From assembly GCA_007922305.1 (NCBI GenBank), contig ML677334.1, forward strand, positions 16,084,764 through 16,148,763: a DNA stretch of 64,000 bases, in the 5' to 3' direction. Made by a program: the position numbers and the translations under genes. The notes beneath the pieces are model-generated. The model was not told where the DNA came from. It saw only the letters and a program-made list of their open reading frames with translations, and made no database searches. This DNA comes from Dermatemys mawii. Lineage: Eukaryota > Chordata > Testudines > Dermatemydidae. Positions 31,553 to 42,695 of this stretch are shown piece after piece. The number at the start of each line of letters is the position of its first letter. The stretch's first letter is position 1.

Positions 31553-33022
31553 CTGCCACCCTAGGGAAAACTAAACTTTCCTGCCCTACTCCTACCCCTT
31601 TGCAGTTTAGGGCAGACAACCGCCCCCAAACTTCTTGCACCTGGGTCAGAGGCAGATGCTGCAGACCCTTGTCTGGGGCTGCAGAGGTTGCTGGGTCACA
31701 GTAACAGACTGTGTGGGATGAGTTGGCCAGAGCCTGTCAAGAATGAAAATTCTGTTCCACCTTCATCCCTGTCCTTGGCCTCTGCTCTGGGCCCTGCAAG
31801 CAACTCAGACCTGAATGGTTTCCTGAATGCTTGATACCCTCAACCAGGGTTGTGTTTCCTAATGGCCCTTCCAGATGGCTACTGCCTGGGGAACAAGAAG
31901 GGAATGAGTCCAAGCTCAGCAGCCCTGGACAGTGGTAGATCCTTTCCCTGGAAAAGCTCAAGTAATACCTAAGCACCAGCAGGTGGTAGCTCCCAGCCCA
32001 TGGGTCCTGTTATCAGGTAGCATTCACCCCTTTGTCCCTCACAAAGCCATCTGGGCTGTGGGAGCTGATCCCCTGCACAGGGTAGGTCGGCTCCTTCTCA
32101 TTGAGCAGAATCGAGAATTCTGCATGTCAGTTCCTGCATCCCCATCTGGCCCTTCTCTTCAGCCCCTGCACTCTGTGTCCATCCACCCCCACATTCCTCA
32201 ACCAAGCCCCACCCCCTCCACACCCATTGGCTTGGCCCCAGTGGGGCAGACTGAGAATTTCTGAACCTTTCTGGAAGAGCTCCTCATTGTCAGGCCCAGA
32301 GCCTGAGCCCCAGGTGCAGTCTGGGCACCGACTTGGAGCCAGGTGAGTTGCTGTGTTTGTGACAGAAACCCCAGCAACTGTTGCTGTTCAGGAGCAGCTG
32401 TTCAAGAGCAGGCCCTGGCCTCTCAGCACCTTAGGTTTGGTAGCAGCCATGATCTTACTCCTGCTCTCTGGAGCTCTGGATGACAGCTGTCCCCTCCTCA
32501 GGGCATCCCTCCCAGCCTCATCCCCCCGCGGCTTCTGGTGTCAATCTACTGTCCTAGGAAACTGCCTATTTTGCCTGTAGCTAGAGCAGCCTCTGTCTAT
32601 GAATGACAGTGAATGGGTTGTAAATGGAAGTGAAGAGTTTGTGCATTTCAGCTACTGTGGACTTGGCAGATTAAAGGGGTATGTGTTAATGTGGCCTATA
32701 GGGTGGCCTTGCTGAAGGAAGGCAGAGTTAAGGTTGCATGAACAACCTTATCTCTGCATTTCCTGGTTTTTAGATATTTTGAGTTTTGCTCAAGTCAGAG
32801 TTCTTCAAGGGGACTACATACCCCCCAATAACCTCAACTTTGTATGAACTTAGTTTTGGTTTTGCAATTTAATTTCATAGTTTTTTTGTTTGTTTGTTTT
32901 TTTAACAGGAAAAGTTATTGTGTTGGTAGGAGTTAGCAGTGTGTTAGACAGCTATACCATGTCCCACAATTTGCATTCCAAGCCAAATCAGTCTGTAGGT
33001 ACCAAACCCATGTCATAATAGA
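31553..33022. other. Unassigned, GC-richer block
   Basis: About 31540-32580 is GC-rich compared with the surroundings, with open frames of 75-110 codons on both strands that lack family signatures. It may be the body of an unidentified repeat. No boundaries or terminal repeats were found. A T/G-rich run lies at 32880-32905. Confidence 0.35.
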
Positions 33023-33338
33023 TTCATAGATTTCAAGTCCAGATGGGACAATTTTGGTCATGTATTCTGACTTCCTCTATAAAGCAGGTCATAGAACTTC
33101 CACAAAACCACCTTTTTAAATAAAAAAAACATTCTTGATTTTAAAATTGTCAGTGATGGAGAATTCACCACCAGCCATGATAAACTGTTCCAATGGTTAA
33201 TTATGTTCAGTGTTAAAAATAATGTCTTATTTCCAGTCTCAAACTTTTCTAGCTTCAACTTCCAGCCTTTGGATTGTGTTTACCTTTCTTTGCTAGATTG
33301 AAGAGCCCATTGGACAGATGATGCAATTTCCTGTTATA
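33023..33338 (-). mobile_element. CR1 LINE fragment, antisense, 3' part (split)
   Basis: Starts GATTCATAGATTTCAAGTCC, continues through GAATTCACCACCAGCC, TGTTCCAATGGTTAATTA and CTAGATTGAAGAGCCC. The same CR1 copy resumes at about 34171, so it is interrupted by an ~830 bp insertion. Confidence 0.8.
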
Positions 33339-34170
33339 TCTTTGGGAGTCATGATTTAGCTGATTTTAAATATCTTTGGAGTCTCTTGTATTATATGCAA
33401 AGGTTAAGTATTATTGTGGATGACACAAACACCTAGAACATTTTGGAAAATGGCTATTTTAGGATGATAAAAGGATTATATGGAATGATGTGGCAGGCAA
33501 GAGTGAACTTTTAGGACAATACCTGTATAGTGGAATTCCAGGGAAATATCTAGATGGAGGTGAATGCAAATTTCACATCCATCCCTCACCTCCTGTTATA
33601 CAAAATCACAGCCTTTTGAACCTATGCCCAGAGGAAAGGGCAACTGCCTGATGATTATCTGCCCTTAGGGTCCGAAGATCAAAACCCAAACTCTATAAAG
33701 GAAAGTGACTTAGATTAATGTTTGTGCTGTTTCTGAGCTAGCAGCTGTTATGAACTTGTAATCGCAGAAAAAACATTGGTCAGGATTGAAGGACTGATCA
33801 CCTACCAGAGCCCTTGTTAGAGTCAGGGATTATATCAGGTAATGGTTTAAAATATGTTTTCTCTGTAATGCTTTCATCTTAAGAATAAGTGTGCTTGCTT
33901 AGAAAAGGCTGTGTGGTAACTTTTTAACTATGGGCAATTGTGCTGTCCATAGCCTGAAAAGAAAGGTAAAGCAGGCCTGCTTAGGCCCTTAGACCTTATG
34001 GGAAACTCACAGGGTAGGTAGGAAATTATGCAGCTTGGAAAAACTCCGGTTAGGAGGGAGAGCATTGTCAGTCTCCACTCAAGAGAGGTGACAGCTGACA
34101 AGCCTTGAGCCCTTGCTGGACTACAGAGGGGGAATACTGGTGCAGTTGTACTGAATCGTGAAAACCATGA
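33339..34170 (+). mobile_element. LTR-like insertion within CR1
   Basis: About 830 bp that splits one CR1 copy. The interior has a TATA-like ACTCTATAAAGGAAAG (33690) and a downstream AAGAATAAGTGTGCTTGCTT resembling a polyadenylation region, arranged as in a solo LTR in plus orientation. Ends and target duplication are not resolved, so an unclassified transposon is possible. It must be younger than the CR1. Confidence 0.5.
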
Positions 34171-34530
34171 GTAAATATTTGTTCCGCAGGAAGATACTGT
34201 AATTAAGTCACCCCTTAACCTTCTCTTTGGAAACCTAAATAGACTGAGCTCCTTGAGTCTGTCCTTGTTTTATAAGGCATATTTTATAATCCTTCCGTCA
34301 TTTTTGTGTCTCCTCTGAACTCCTTCTATTTTATCAACACCCTTCTTAATTTGTGAACACTAGAACTGGACATGGTATTCCAGCAGCTTTCACACAAATG
34401 CCAAATATAGCAGTAAAATATCCTTTCTACTCCTACCCACAATTCACCTGTTTATGTATCCCAGGGTAGTGTTAGGCTTTTCGGTCACAGCTTGGAATGG
34501 GAGCTCATGTTGAGCTGGTTTGGCTCCTCT
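34171..34530 (-). mobile_element. CR1 LINE fragment, antisense, 5' part (split)
   Basis: Continues the CR1 at 33023-33338: AAGTCACCCCTTAACCTTCTC, GACTGAGCTCCTTGAGTCTG, TGGTATTCCAGCAGC, TGTTTATGTATCCCAGG and GGGAGCTCATGTTGAGCTGG. The last phrase is a conserved CR1 ORF2 landmark seen also at 14700. Confidence 0.8.
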
Positions 34531-34995
34531 AAAAATGTAGTAGATGTCATATATTACCTGGGGGGGAAATGAGTCCAGTTTAACCCACATAACATCAATA
34601 GTTTGATCTCTAGTTCTAAGTAAAAAAGGGCCCATCTAGAAACATTTTGAAAAATGGCTATTTTAGGGAAGGAGTTATATTTCTGCAAACTCTACCTCAA
34701 ATGACCCCATATTTGAGTCACTAATCCCACCCTGTATCTGCCTGAGGTATGCCAAATTTCAAATGCATTCATCTAAGCATGTTGATTTTAAAGGAGTTAG
34801 AAAGATCAACCTTTAAACAGATGCCATGACAGAACCTTAACTATAGTGGCACTGCCATGCCACCTATAATAAGCCATGCAATATGTGTGTCTCCTGCACA
34901 TTCTTTACCACCCTGCAGTCCTTAAATGCTCCAGTCTCAAGTAGCTTCAATGTTAGTTTTATCCTAACAAGGAATGCATAATCACTTTAAATGGC
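34531..34995. other. Unassigned, with a short repeat shared with 33431
   Basis: 34634-34667 matches 33431-33463 (CTAGAACATTTTGGAAAATG against CTAGAAACATTTTGAAAAATG, then GCTATTTTAGG). Otherwise unidentified. Confidence 0.45.
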
Positions 34996-34997
34996 TA

Positions 34998-35118
34998 TGG
35001 TTCCAATTTAGCAAACCACTTTAAAGCAAAGAACATGCTTAAATATGTTTCCAAATAGATATGAACTTAAGCATGTGATTAAAGTTAAGCATATGCTCAA
35101 GTGCTGTCATGGATTAGA
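34998..35118. repeat. Palindrome-like repeat (GCATGCTTAA family)
   Basis: Repeated AAGCAT/ATGCTTAA elements in both orientations: AGAACATGCTTAAATATG, CTTAAGCATGTGATTAAAG, TTAAGCATATGCTCAAG. Related to 51136-51245. A small fold-back repeat common in sauropsids. Confidence 0.55.
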
Positions 35119-37061
35119 GCCAAATTAAATAGCTGCATTTCAGATGTTTACCTTTTAAATACAATTTGTTTTATTTGATAACAGTTGGCACTGTAGCATG
35201 TGGCATGAAGGATGCTATTTGACAGAAAATGTAGATCTCTCTGCATGGATCTCAATCTGCCCTGAATGAAACTATGCTGTAGCAAATAACTGAAATGCTT
35301 AAGAGCAGTTAAAGACCATGACTTGTGGTGAGAACCCAGAATTGTATTTGTGTTGTGCTCAGAAAAAGGTTCTATAGCACAAGTGACAAAAGGAAGATTA
35401 TCAGATTAAAGAAAGAAAGCTATTAGATTAGAGTTATCACTTTAGTTATAAATCTTGCAGCTGTTTCCTTATCAACTTTCCAAGTAATAAAAGAAGTAAA
35501 AGCAGCACAAGGCTTTTATTTTAAATCATGAAAATAGAAACTGTGACATAGACAGATATATCAGGGAAATATCATAGGACTCTCCTTTCCTGCTTTTCTC
35601 AAGGAAACCACCTATTCAAGAGTGCTTGTTTCCTACCTGCTTTCTATTCTTACACCCACTCCAAAAGGTATCAGACTTTTAAATATTCAGATCACATGCA
35701 AGCAACCTCTATCATTTTTCTGCTGGTGTCTGGCACACTAAAAATATGTTGCACTTGTTAGGCTTTTTCAGCTTTCTATTTTCATTTTCCTGCACAACAA
35801 ACTGGCAATTCTGTAACTTTTCTTTCCTATTTTTCCTTTTTGTTGCATACTTATTTTTTTATTTATTTCTGAGCCTCTTTGCCTGCATATATTTGATTAG
35901 TTTCCCTTGGTGCACACATGTGTGCAAACATGCTCAAACGTATGCATGCACTCACTGGAAGCCTAACTGTTCTAAAACTAATGCACTGACAGAGGTTGCT
36001 TTGATCTGGGCGCTCTAATGATGTTGCTAGTTCTGCTTCCCCCAGCATTTTCTTTTCCTCTTGGTTGAAGTGGTAGGCAACTGCTCCCCTCTAACTTTTG
36101 GAACTGACATTTTTTCTTGACAGATTTTTCTCTTTATGTATTATGCTATTGAAAGTAACGCACCAGGGAATCTATTGTATGTAAAATTTGTCCAACAGTG
36201 TAGCAGCTGCTTACTGATAACAAAGATAGGCCACCTTCATTAGACTGAGAGAATCCAGAAGGTGTGAGAGATAAAATAAAAGATTTTAAATCAACTTTAA
36301 AATCTCTGTCTGAAGTACTATGTACTGGTCCAAGTTACCATCATATCAGTTCACCGAGGGATTATCCTAACAGCTGTACAGCTATTATGGTTTCTTGAGT
36401 ATGAAATCAACAGAGACTGCTTCAGCAAAGAACATAACCACAACTTCAGAATTTGAAATCTCCTCATGCGATGGTGTCTATTCGTAAGCAACCTTAAATC
36501 TGCTTGTCATTTCCATATAGTTTCAGTAATGGGAACAGACAGACAAGTCAACTCTCATCTATGAGAGGTATATAGCATCTTGAATTTAGGAAAAGATTTT
36601 ATATTTGTGTTAGCAAGAGCAACAGTGAGGCTCTTCCAATTATTTATTAGTTTACACCACTGTTCGCTGCAGCTTCTTATGTACTAGGAGTTACAGAAAT
36701 TTACAGTATGTATAAAATTTCATAGTGTAGCACCAGGCTTTTTACTGACTGGTATGCATGTGAGTAAGGCTGCCTAACAGCAGAACTATAGATTACATCA
36801 ATGTTGTCCTCAGATTGTTTGTATTAAAATTCTTGCTAGCAAAGAGGCTTGTCAGTACTTCTTAATCAGCTACAACAGCCTGAATCCTGAGACTGTTCTG
36901 AGGCGAGGACCAAAGGAACCTCTCATGAGGGCTAGGTGAATAACTGATCCTTTGGTTCAGTGGAAGTTCCAAAAAAACTGGAAATTAATTTGTTTCTTGT
37001 CAAACTGAAACTGAAAAATTCCAGTATTGTCAGCAAATCAACAGAGTGCATTTTGAGTTGC
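35119..37061. other. Unassigned intergenic sequence
   Basis: No recognisable gene or repeat on either strand in about 1.9 kb; AT-rich. Confidence 0.5.
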
Positions 37062-37605
37062 ATGAAATTCAAATGAGAGATTAAAGAGGCTAGGACTTTT
37101 TAGCTTGGAAAAGAGGAGATTAAGGGGGGATATGATAGAGGTATATAAAATTATGAGTGACGTGGAGAAAGTGAATAAGGAAAAGTTATTTACTTGTTCC
37201 CATAATAGAAGAATTAGGGGCCACCCATTGAAATTAGTGGGCAGCAGGTTTAAAACAAATAAAAGGAAGTTCTTCTTCACACAGCACACAGTCAACCTGT
37301 GGAACTCCTTGCCTGAGGAGGCTGTGAAGGCTAGGATTATAACAGGGTTTAAAAGAGAACTGGATAAATTCATGGAGGCTAAGTCCATTAATGGCTATTA
37401 GCCAGGCTGGGTAAGGAATGGTGTCCCTAGCCTCTGTTTGTCAGAGGGCAGGAGAATGGCAGGAGAGAGATCACTTGATCTTTACCTGTTAGGTTCACTC
37501 ACTCCGGGGCACCTGGCGTTGGCCACTGTCGGTAAACAGGATACTGGACTAGATGGACCTTTGGTCTGACCCAGTACGGCCTTTCTTATGTTCTTATGAA
37601 ACTTT
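37062..37605 (+). mobile_element. CR1 LINE, 5'-truncated, sense
   Basis: Sense-strand C-terminus of CR1 ORF2 followed by its 3' UTR (GCAGGAGAATGGCAGGAG, GATACTGGACTAGATGGACC, CTGACCCAGTACGGCC) and the terminal repeat TTATGTTCTTATG. The TTCTTATG end differs from the CR1 at 26.8 kb, so two CR1 subfamilies are present. Confidence 0.9.
37105..37401 (+). pseudogene. CR1 ORF2 C-terminal fragment
   Basis: Carries EKRRLRGDMIEVYKIM, HNRRIRGHPLKLV, FFTQHTVNLWNSLPEEAV and GFKRELDKFMEAKSINGY before the stop. These are the final blocks of CR1-type ORF2. There is no internal stop in 98 codons, but the RT and endonuclease domains are missing. The frame continues upstream of the first Met; truncation defines the start. 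Confidence 0.88.
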
Positions 37606-37689
37606 TTTTTTAACGCCAAACATTATTTGGGGGCACTTTTAAATGGCTAGACTCACAAAATGGGCAGTGGTAGAAGTGTCTATAACTTT

Positions 37690-38160
37690 GGTAAAGTGGT
37701 AAAGACAGTCATCAGGGATGGAGGAATCCCAGATTCAGTTTTTCCCTTTGCCGCATGTGAAGCAGGTTTTTGCACCTGGGTCTTCTTCCACCAGAGTTCC
37801 TGCTAACCACTGGACTATGGAGTATTCTGGGATAACACTATCTCAGTCTCTGCTGTTAAAACTGTTGTACCTTGTATAAAATAATCACTTGAGTAGAGAC
37901 TTGAATTTGCATCTCCCACCTTCCACATGCTCTCACCATGAGGCTATAGGTTATTCTGAGATGATTCTCTCTCACACTCTCTTGTTGAAACCTCAACTCT
38001 GTGTATAAATAATTAAATATCCAGCAGAGCAGGGTCTTGTACCCACCTCCCCAGTGTGTGTCCCAGCCACTAGGTTATGGAATAATTCTCTCACAAACTC
38101 TCTCAGTCCCAATGACTGTTTTTCAGTGAATAAACTATTTGTGTAAAAAATCTCACCCAG
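37690..38160. repeat. ~130 bp tandem repeat, three degenerate units
   Basis: Three units, roughly 37763, 37895 and 38027 to 38160. Each has GGGTCTT..CACC-like, AACCACTGGACTATGGAG or AGCCACTAGGTTATGGAA, TTCTCTCACA, TCTCAGTC or variant, then TATAAATAATT-like. The phrase AACCACT-GCTAT resembles tRNA-derived SINE/L2 tails, so the array may derive from a tandemised SINE. Confidence 0.65.
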
Positions 38161-38254
38161 GTCTACCCCAACTCCTCCCCATTGTCACTGCTTCCAGATA
38201 CTGACTCCCCATCTTGTGAGCGTGACCTTCATTCTTTGTTTCTAGGTGTCTGAT

Positions 38255-39420
38255 ATTGCAAACTCATATTGTTCAACTGAACCCACCTTAACAAGCAATC
38301 CATATCAACTTATATAACTGACCTATCACCATCATTATGTACTACTACTCCAATAAAGATGTGTTATCTGTAAATCTTACCAGCAATAATTTTATGGTTT
38401 TTTCCAGATATTAAATAGCTTTGGGCTAAGAATAAGATCTCTGTGGAAACACAGTAGAACCACTTCATAAAATGATGCTTCTTCATTTATTATTACCTTT
38501 TGACATCTAACAGTTAACCAGTTTTTAATTCCATTTAGTATGGCTACATTGATATTGTATAATGATTTTGTATTAAAATATCATGTACAACTAAGCCTCA
38601 CAGAAGTTTAAGTATGTTATGTCAACACAATTACCTTTATCAACCAAGCATGTAATCTCATCTAAAAACAATATCAAGTTTATTTTGTAAAACAGATTTT
38701 CTGAAAAACTATGTTGATTGTCATTTATTATAATATCATACTTTAATTCTTGACTGATCGCATCATATATTGGCCTTTCCATGATTTTGCTCAGGATCAA
38801 TATCACACTAACTGACTTATAGTTACCTGGCTCATCTTGTTTACCTTTTTTTAATGCAGGAAAAAATAATGGCTTTTTTTTTTCCAGTTCTCTGCACCTT
38901 TCCTAGTACTCCAAGATTTGTCAAAAATCAATATTAGTAGTTCAAAGATTTCCTTAATATTCTTGGGTACAAGTCATTCATTCCACCCAATGTATTCATT
39001 CCTGCTAGGATTTTATTTGTTTCTGGTATATTTGAAGAATTCCTTCTCATTGACCTTAACTCTAGTGGTCATAAATTTTACAGTGATGCCATTAGCTTTC
39101 CTTATCAATTATTTTCATTTCCTATGTGTGATGTATACTAATAACTATCAATCTCCCCATTTTTGACATATATTTATTTTAAATAATTGATACTTTCACT
39201 TCCCCTCTTAACCAACATTTTTTTAAATCAAACCAAACCTTCTTACATAATAGTGGAAAAATGGGGGCGGGGAGGAAGGGAGACTTGACATCTAATAACC
39301 CATTCTTAAACAATTCCCAATTATTATTCACATACTTAAGTTTAATTATTTCTTCCCATTCCATTTCCTTTATGATTTGTTTTCAGCTCTGGTAAATTGC
39401 CCCTTTTACATTTAAGGTAT
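38255..39420 (-). mobile_element. Ancient CR1/L3-like LINE, antisense
   Basis: On the plus strand it shows antisense landmarks of the RT region: GGGCTAAGAATAAGATCTCTG, TTAACCAGTTTTTAATTCC, CCTTTCCATGATTTTGCTCAG, CTAACTGACTTATAGTTACCTGG and CCAAGATTTGTCAAAAATCA. Order and spacing fit a CR1/L3-type LINE. No frame survives. It extends further 5' into the RT than the other CR1 copies here and is much older. Confidence 0.7.
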
Positions 39421-40384
39421 TAACATGAATTTTAATAATAGGTGTTAATATAAACACAAATTTATATTCTGCAAATCTGTTTCCACAACTTAATCATTGT
39501 ATGCTATTTCACATTGACCAAAAGTAAGGTAGATGCACAGTACCAATTAGAAGGAACCATGAGGTTTTATCTAGCATGCGTGCAAGCTAATGGAGAGTCA
39601 GTGGGCACTGGATTGGTTCTTGCCCAAAAGAGCTTACAATTGAAGGTGACAATCCTGAAATGTCATGAGCACAGGTAGATCTTTGCACCTGTGTGCATCA
39701 CATTGCAGGATCGTGGACACAGAGTTTAGATGTAAGCAGCAAAGGGATAACAAACAGCAGGAAAGAGCAGATGGACAAGATTTATGAAAAAAAATTCATC
39801 TTTACCAAACTATGACTAATAAAGAGTGTGGTGGTCTTTATTTTGTATAAATAATTGACAAAAAAAATCATTGATCTCAATAAAAATAAAATTTAAAAAA
39901 ACCTTCATTGACTCAATTTTTGTAGATGCCATAGCTGAAGTGAGTCTTAAAGAGGAATTTGAAATATATGCTCCAAAACCCTTTGTGTAAAGGTATTTTT
40001 CGTTGGTGTATAAGACTGGAAAATTCCACAACACCGTACTAATGGGATAATAATAGAACAGGGTAATGCTTTAAAAAAACAAACTGGGTGAAATGCTTAG
40101 CATTTCATCTGGCATGATTTTCAGTCTCTTACACTGAGGGACTGAAAATTATTTACAATTAATTATTAGTTAATGCCCAAGAGGTTACTCTGTAGAGAAC
40201 AGTATTCTATTTGCAGAGGATGGGGAAAGTGATCAAATGGTCTTTTTTATCAATTCCATGTTTAATTATTCTAAAATTAATTATTCAGCTGTATTTATTT
40301 AACAGTAGACATTGCCCATCTAAAGATGTTAAAAGTGGGTGTTGTGTGCAAAGGTCTGGCAAACCTATTTAATTCTGTGTTCTA
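39421..40384. other. Unassigned; partial MIR/L2-like phrase
   Basis: 39590-39660 contains TGGTTCTTGCCC-AAAAGAGCTTACAATTGAAG, a short piece of the same old repeat type as 26540. The rest is unidentified. Confidence 0.4.
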
Positions 40385-40598
40385 AATTCAGTTCTGGCAC
40401 TGAGGTACTTGATGGCCTAAGGAAAGTCATCCATCCTTTTTCTCCATGTTAAAAATGAGGGAAAACAAACAAGGGGATATTAATACTTAAGTACTTCACA
40501 TGAGTGTAGTTCAGTTTAATTAGATAAAGACTGTAAATGCTTTTAAGACAAACCACCACATAAGAGCTAAGCATTATTATTATTATTATTATTATTAA
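40385..40598 (+). mobile_element. MIR-like SINE ending in (ATT)n
   Basis: Order: TTCAGTTCTGGCACTGAG, GGCCTAAGGAAAGTCATCC, TTTTCTCCATGTTAAAAATG, GGGGATATTAATACT, AAGACTGTAAATGCTTTTAAG, TAAGAGCTAAGCATTATTATT. The (ATT)n microsatellite (40572-40597) grew from the MIR 3' end. Confidence 0.75.
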
Positions 40599-42615
40599 TG
40601 CACATCCTTTGCTATTATACACTTTTATGTCCAACTGGTGTAAGGAAAAATAATGTAATGCGGAATATCTGCCTCAGTCATTGCATTGCATTATTTTTGA
40701 GCATTTGCTACGTAAAGAAATCCTCAGGTGTTTGTATTCCACAAGCAAATCAGAAAAAAATCCATTTTCCCTTGCACATGCTGATTTGTTCCCCATGGAA
40801 ATTAGACACTTCTCTTCTGAAACTGCAAGCATGTCATTTTTTTTTAAAAAAAGTAGAACTATTATGATCCCATATATAACATTTTTAATTAATAAATCCT
40901 TAAGCTGAATGTAAAGTAGTCTTTTATTATGGCTCCTAAATGGGTCTTTTGTTTAACAGCTTTGTCTCTCATTATTGATGGATAGGGTGGCTGACAAATT
41001 GTGCTGAACTGTTCAAAACTGTATTCCACAGCTGTTAAAATGCTTTCAAAAAACGTATTTTACGCATTTGTTTTGTTTTAAAATAAATGTATATTTGTGA
41101 TGTTGTGTAGTATCGTGTAGCTTACTCCAAAACATTCTTAGATTAAGTCAGTAGCAGAGAGGTAGGACTTCATTTTTTTTTTCCAATTTAAGGGTAAAAA
41201 TGTGAATTGCAATTGGAAAATTATTCAACAGTTTTTACCTGTAGAAGCTGCAATTCATTTGTTTCCAGTGCTAATTTATTATTTATTTTTTTTTCTGTTT
41301 ATGAATTCTAGAATAAAGAGAAACACCATGCATTAAAATACGATGCTGTAAAAAGTACAAGTAAATCATACTATTTACTTTTAAAAGGGTATGTCACTTT
41401 TAGTACTCTTTTCTAAATTCCCTTCAGTTTGTCACTGCAGACCACTAGGGTCTATGAGTGAAGAACGTTAAAGGGGAAAGAGCTCTAGTGCACCAGACAT
41501 GAAAGATCATAAATCGGCTAATTTATTTCTGTTGTGTGGCTTATTCAGCTGATTCAAGAAGGCATTTCTGTTCAGCAAAAGCACTGGCCCTGGGGGCTTC
41601 CCCAAGTTGTGGACGTCTTTTTAGCTTCGCTACGAGCTGCAGCACTGCCTGGAGTTGTGGCCCCGATGTATTCTTTCAGCCCCCAGCCCACCCCAACCTG
41701 ACCCCTGAGCAGGCATCGTGTTGGAATTCTTGGAGTCAGCCTTTCTGACAGATTTTAGTAACACACTCCTGTTTGTACTATAGTCAGACAAGATGTGAGC
41801 AAGACCATGAATTTTTACTTGTTAAATATTATTTTGTTGCCATAAATAGTGTCATTAATTCCAGTTGAAAAATACATAAAGATGTGTTAATTTAATCAAT
41901 ATGTAAGGCAACTAATTGAATCCAGGGCTCTGGATGGCAAGGTACTAGTAATGGAAATGACTTTAAACAGTTACAGCGTAGAAGACTTTTCATTAGCAAA
42001 ACATACTGTATTTTAAGTTTAATACAAAATAAATTGAGCACATGATGAACACAAAGAGAATCTTAATGTTGCAGACAACCTCATTTGCAGGAAAGAATTA
42101 CCTTTGGCTCAGTGTATGCATGCTCAAGGTTTCATTGTTGTTTAGCTGTGATTCACTTGTATAAGCCATCTTAGATGATGGAAACCCTCCCATTTTCCCT
42201 ACAGTACAGACACTGCCTTTTCTACTTTTGTCTTTAGCTTAATTAAAACCATTTCATTTCCGTGCAGAGCGGCTTTTTCTTTTCTGACATAATATATTCT
42301 AAAGAGGTAGAAATGGAGAGGAAATAACTATCTTGTCCTTTAATTTGTAACATATTGTGAAGTTGTTTTTTGTTGTTATATCTCAATAATATCTACTTAC
42401 AAATGGCAAGAAGAAAAAATATTATTTCACGTCTGGGAGTTAGCATTCACTTTCAGCATTGCTGTATTTTTTCTCTTTGTGCTCTTAGGAGCAGTGCTTA
42501 ATCCCAGATACAAAATTCAAATGTAGAGCTGCACTTTCCCAACATTGGGGATGGGAGTGAGGGTGTCAGCTCAAGGGTTTGACTCAGCACCTTCAAGAGA
42601 TATCCATTAATCTTG
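40599..42615. other. Unassigned, largely repeat-free AT-rich sequence
   Basis: About 2 kb without identified repeats. AT-rich motifs and a GC-rich patch at 41560-41730. It could include conserved noncoding sequence, which cannot be judged from one genome. Confidence 0.4.
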
Positions 42616-42619
42616 AAGA

Positions 42620-42695
42620 TTAGGGTGAAATTCTGATCCCTTTGAAGTCAGTGGAAAAATTCCCATTGATGGGGCCAGGATTTCTAGATCCAGGT
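42620..42695. repeat. Short palindromic repeat (TGAAATTCTGATCC family)
   Basis: GGGTGAAATTCTGATCCC at the left, TTGAAGTCAGTGGAAAAATT CCCATTGATGGGG in the centre, CCAGGATTTCTAG at the right. Same family as 14016 and 62222. Confidence 0.65.

Noticed and set aside
31560..32580. GC-rich block as a CpG island promoter
   Set aside because: CpG dinucleotides are sparse despite the GC content, and no transcript or exon signal follows.
37763..38160. Spaced repeats as a CRISPR array
   Set aside because: Units are ~130 bp, diverged and have no unique spacers; the window is clearly vertebrate.
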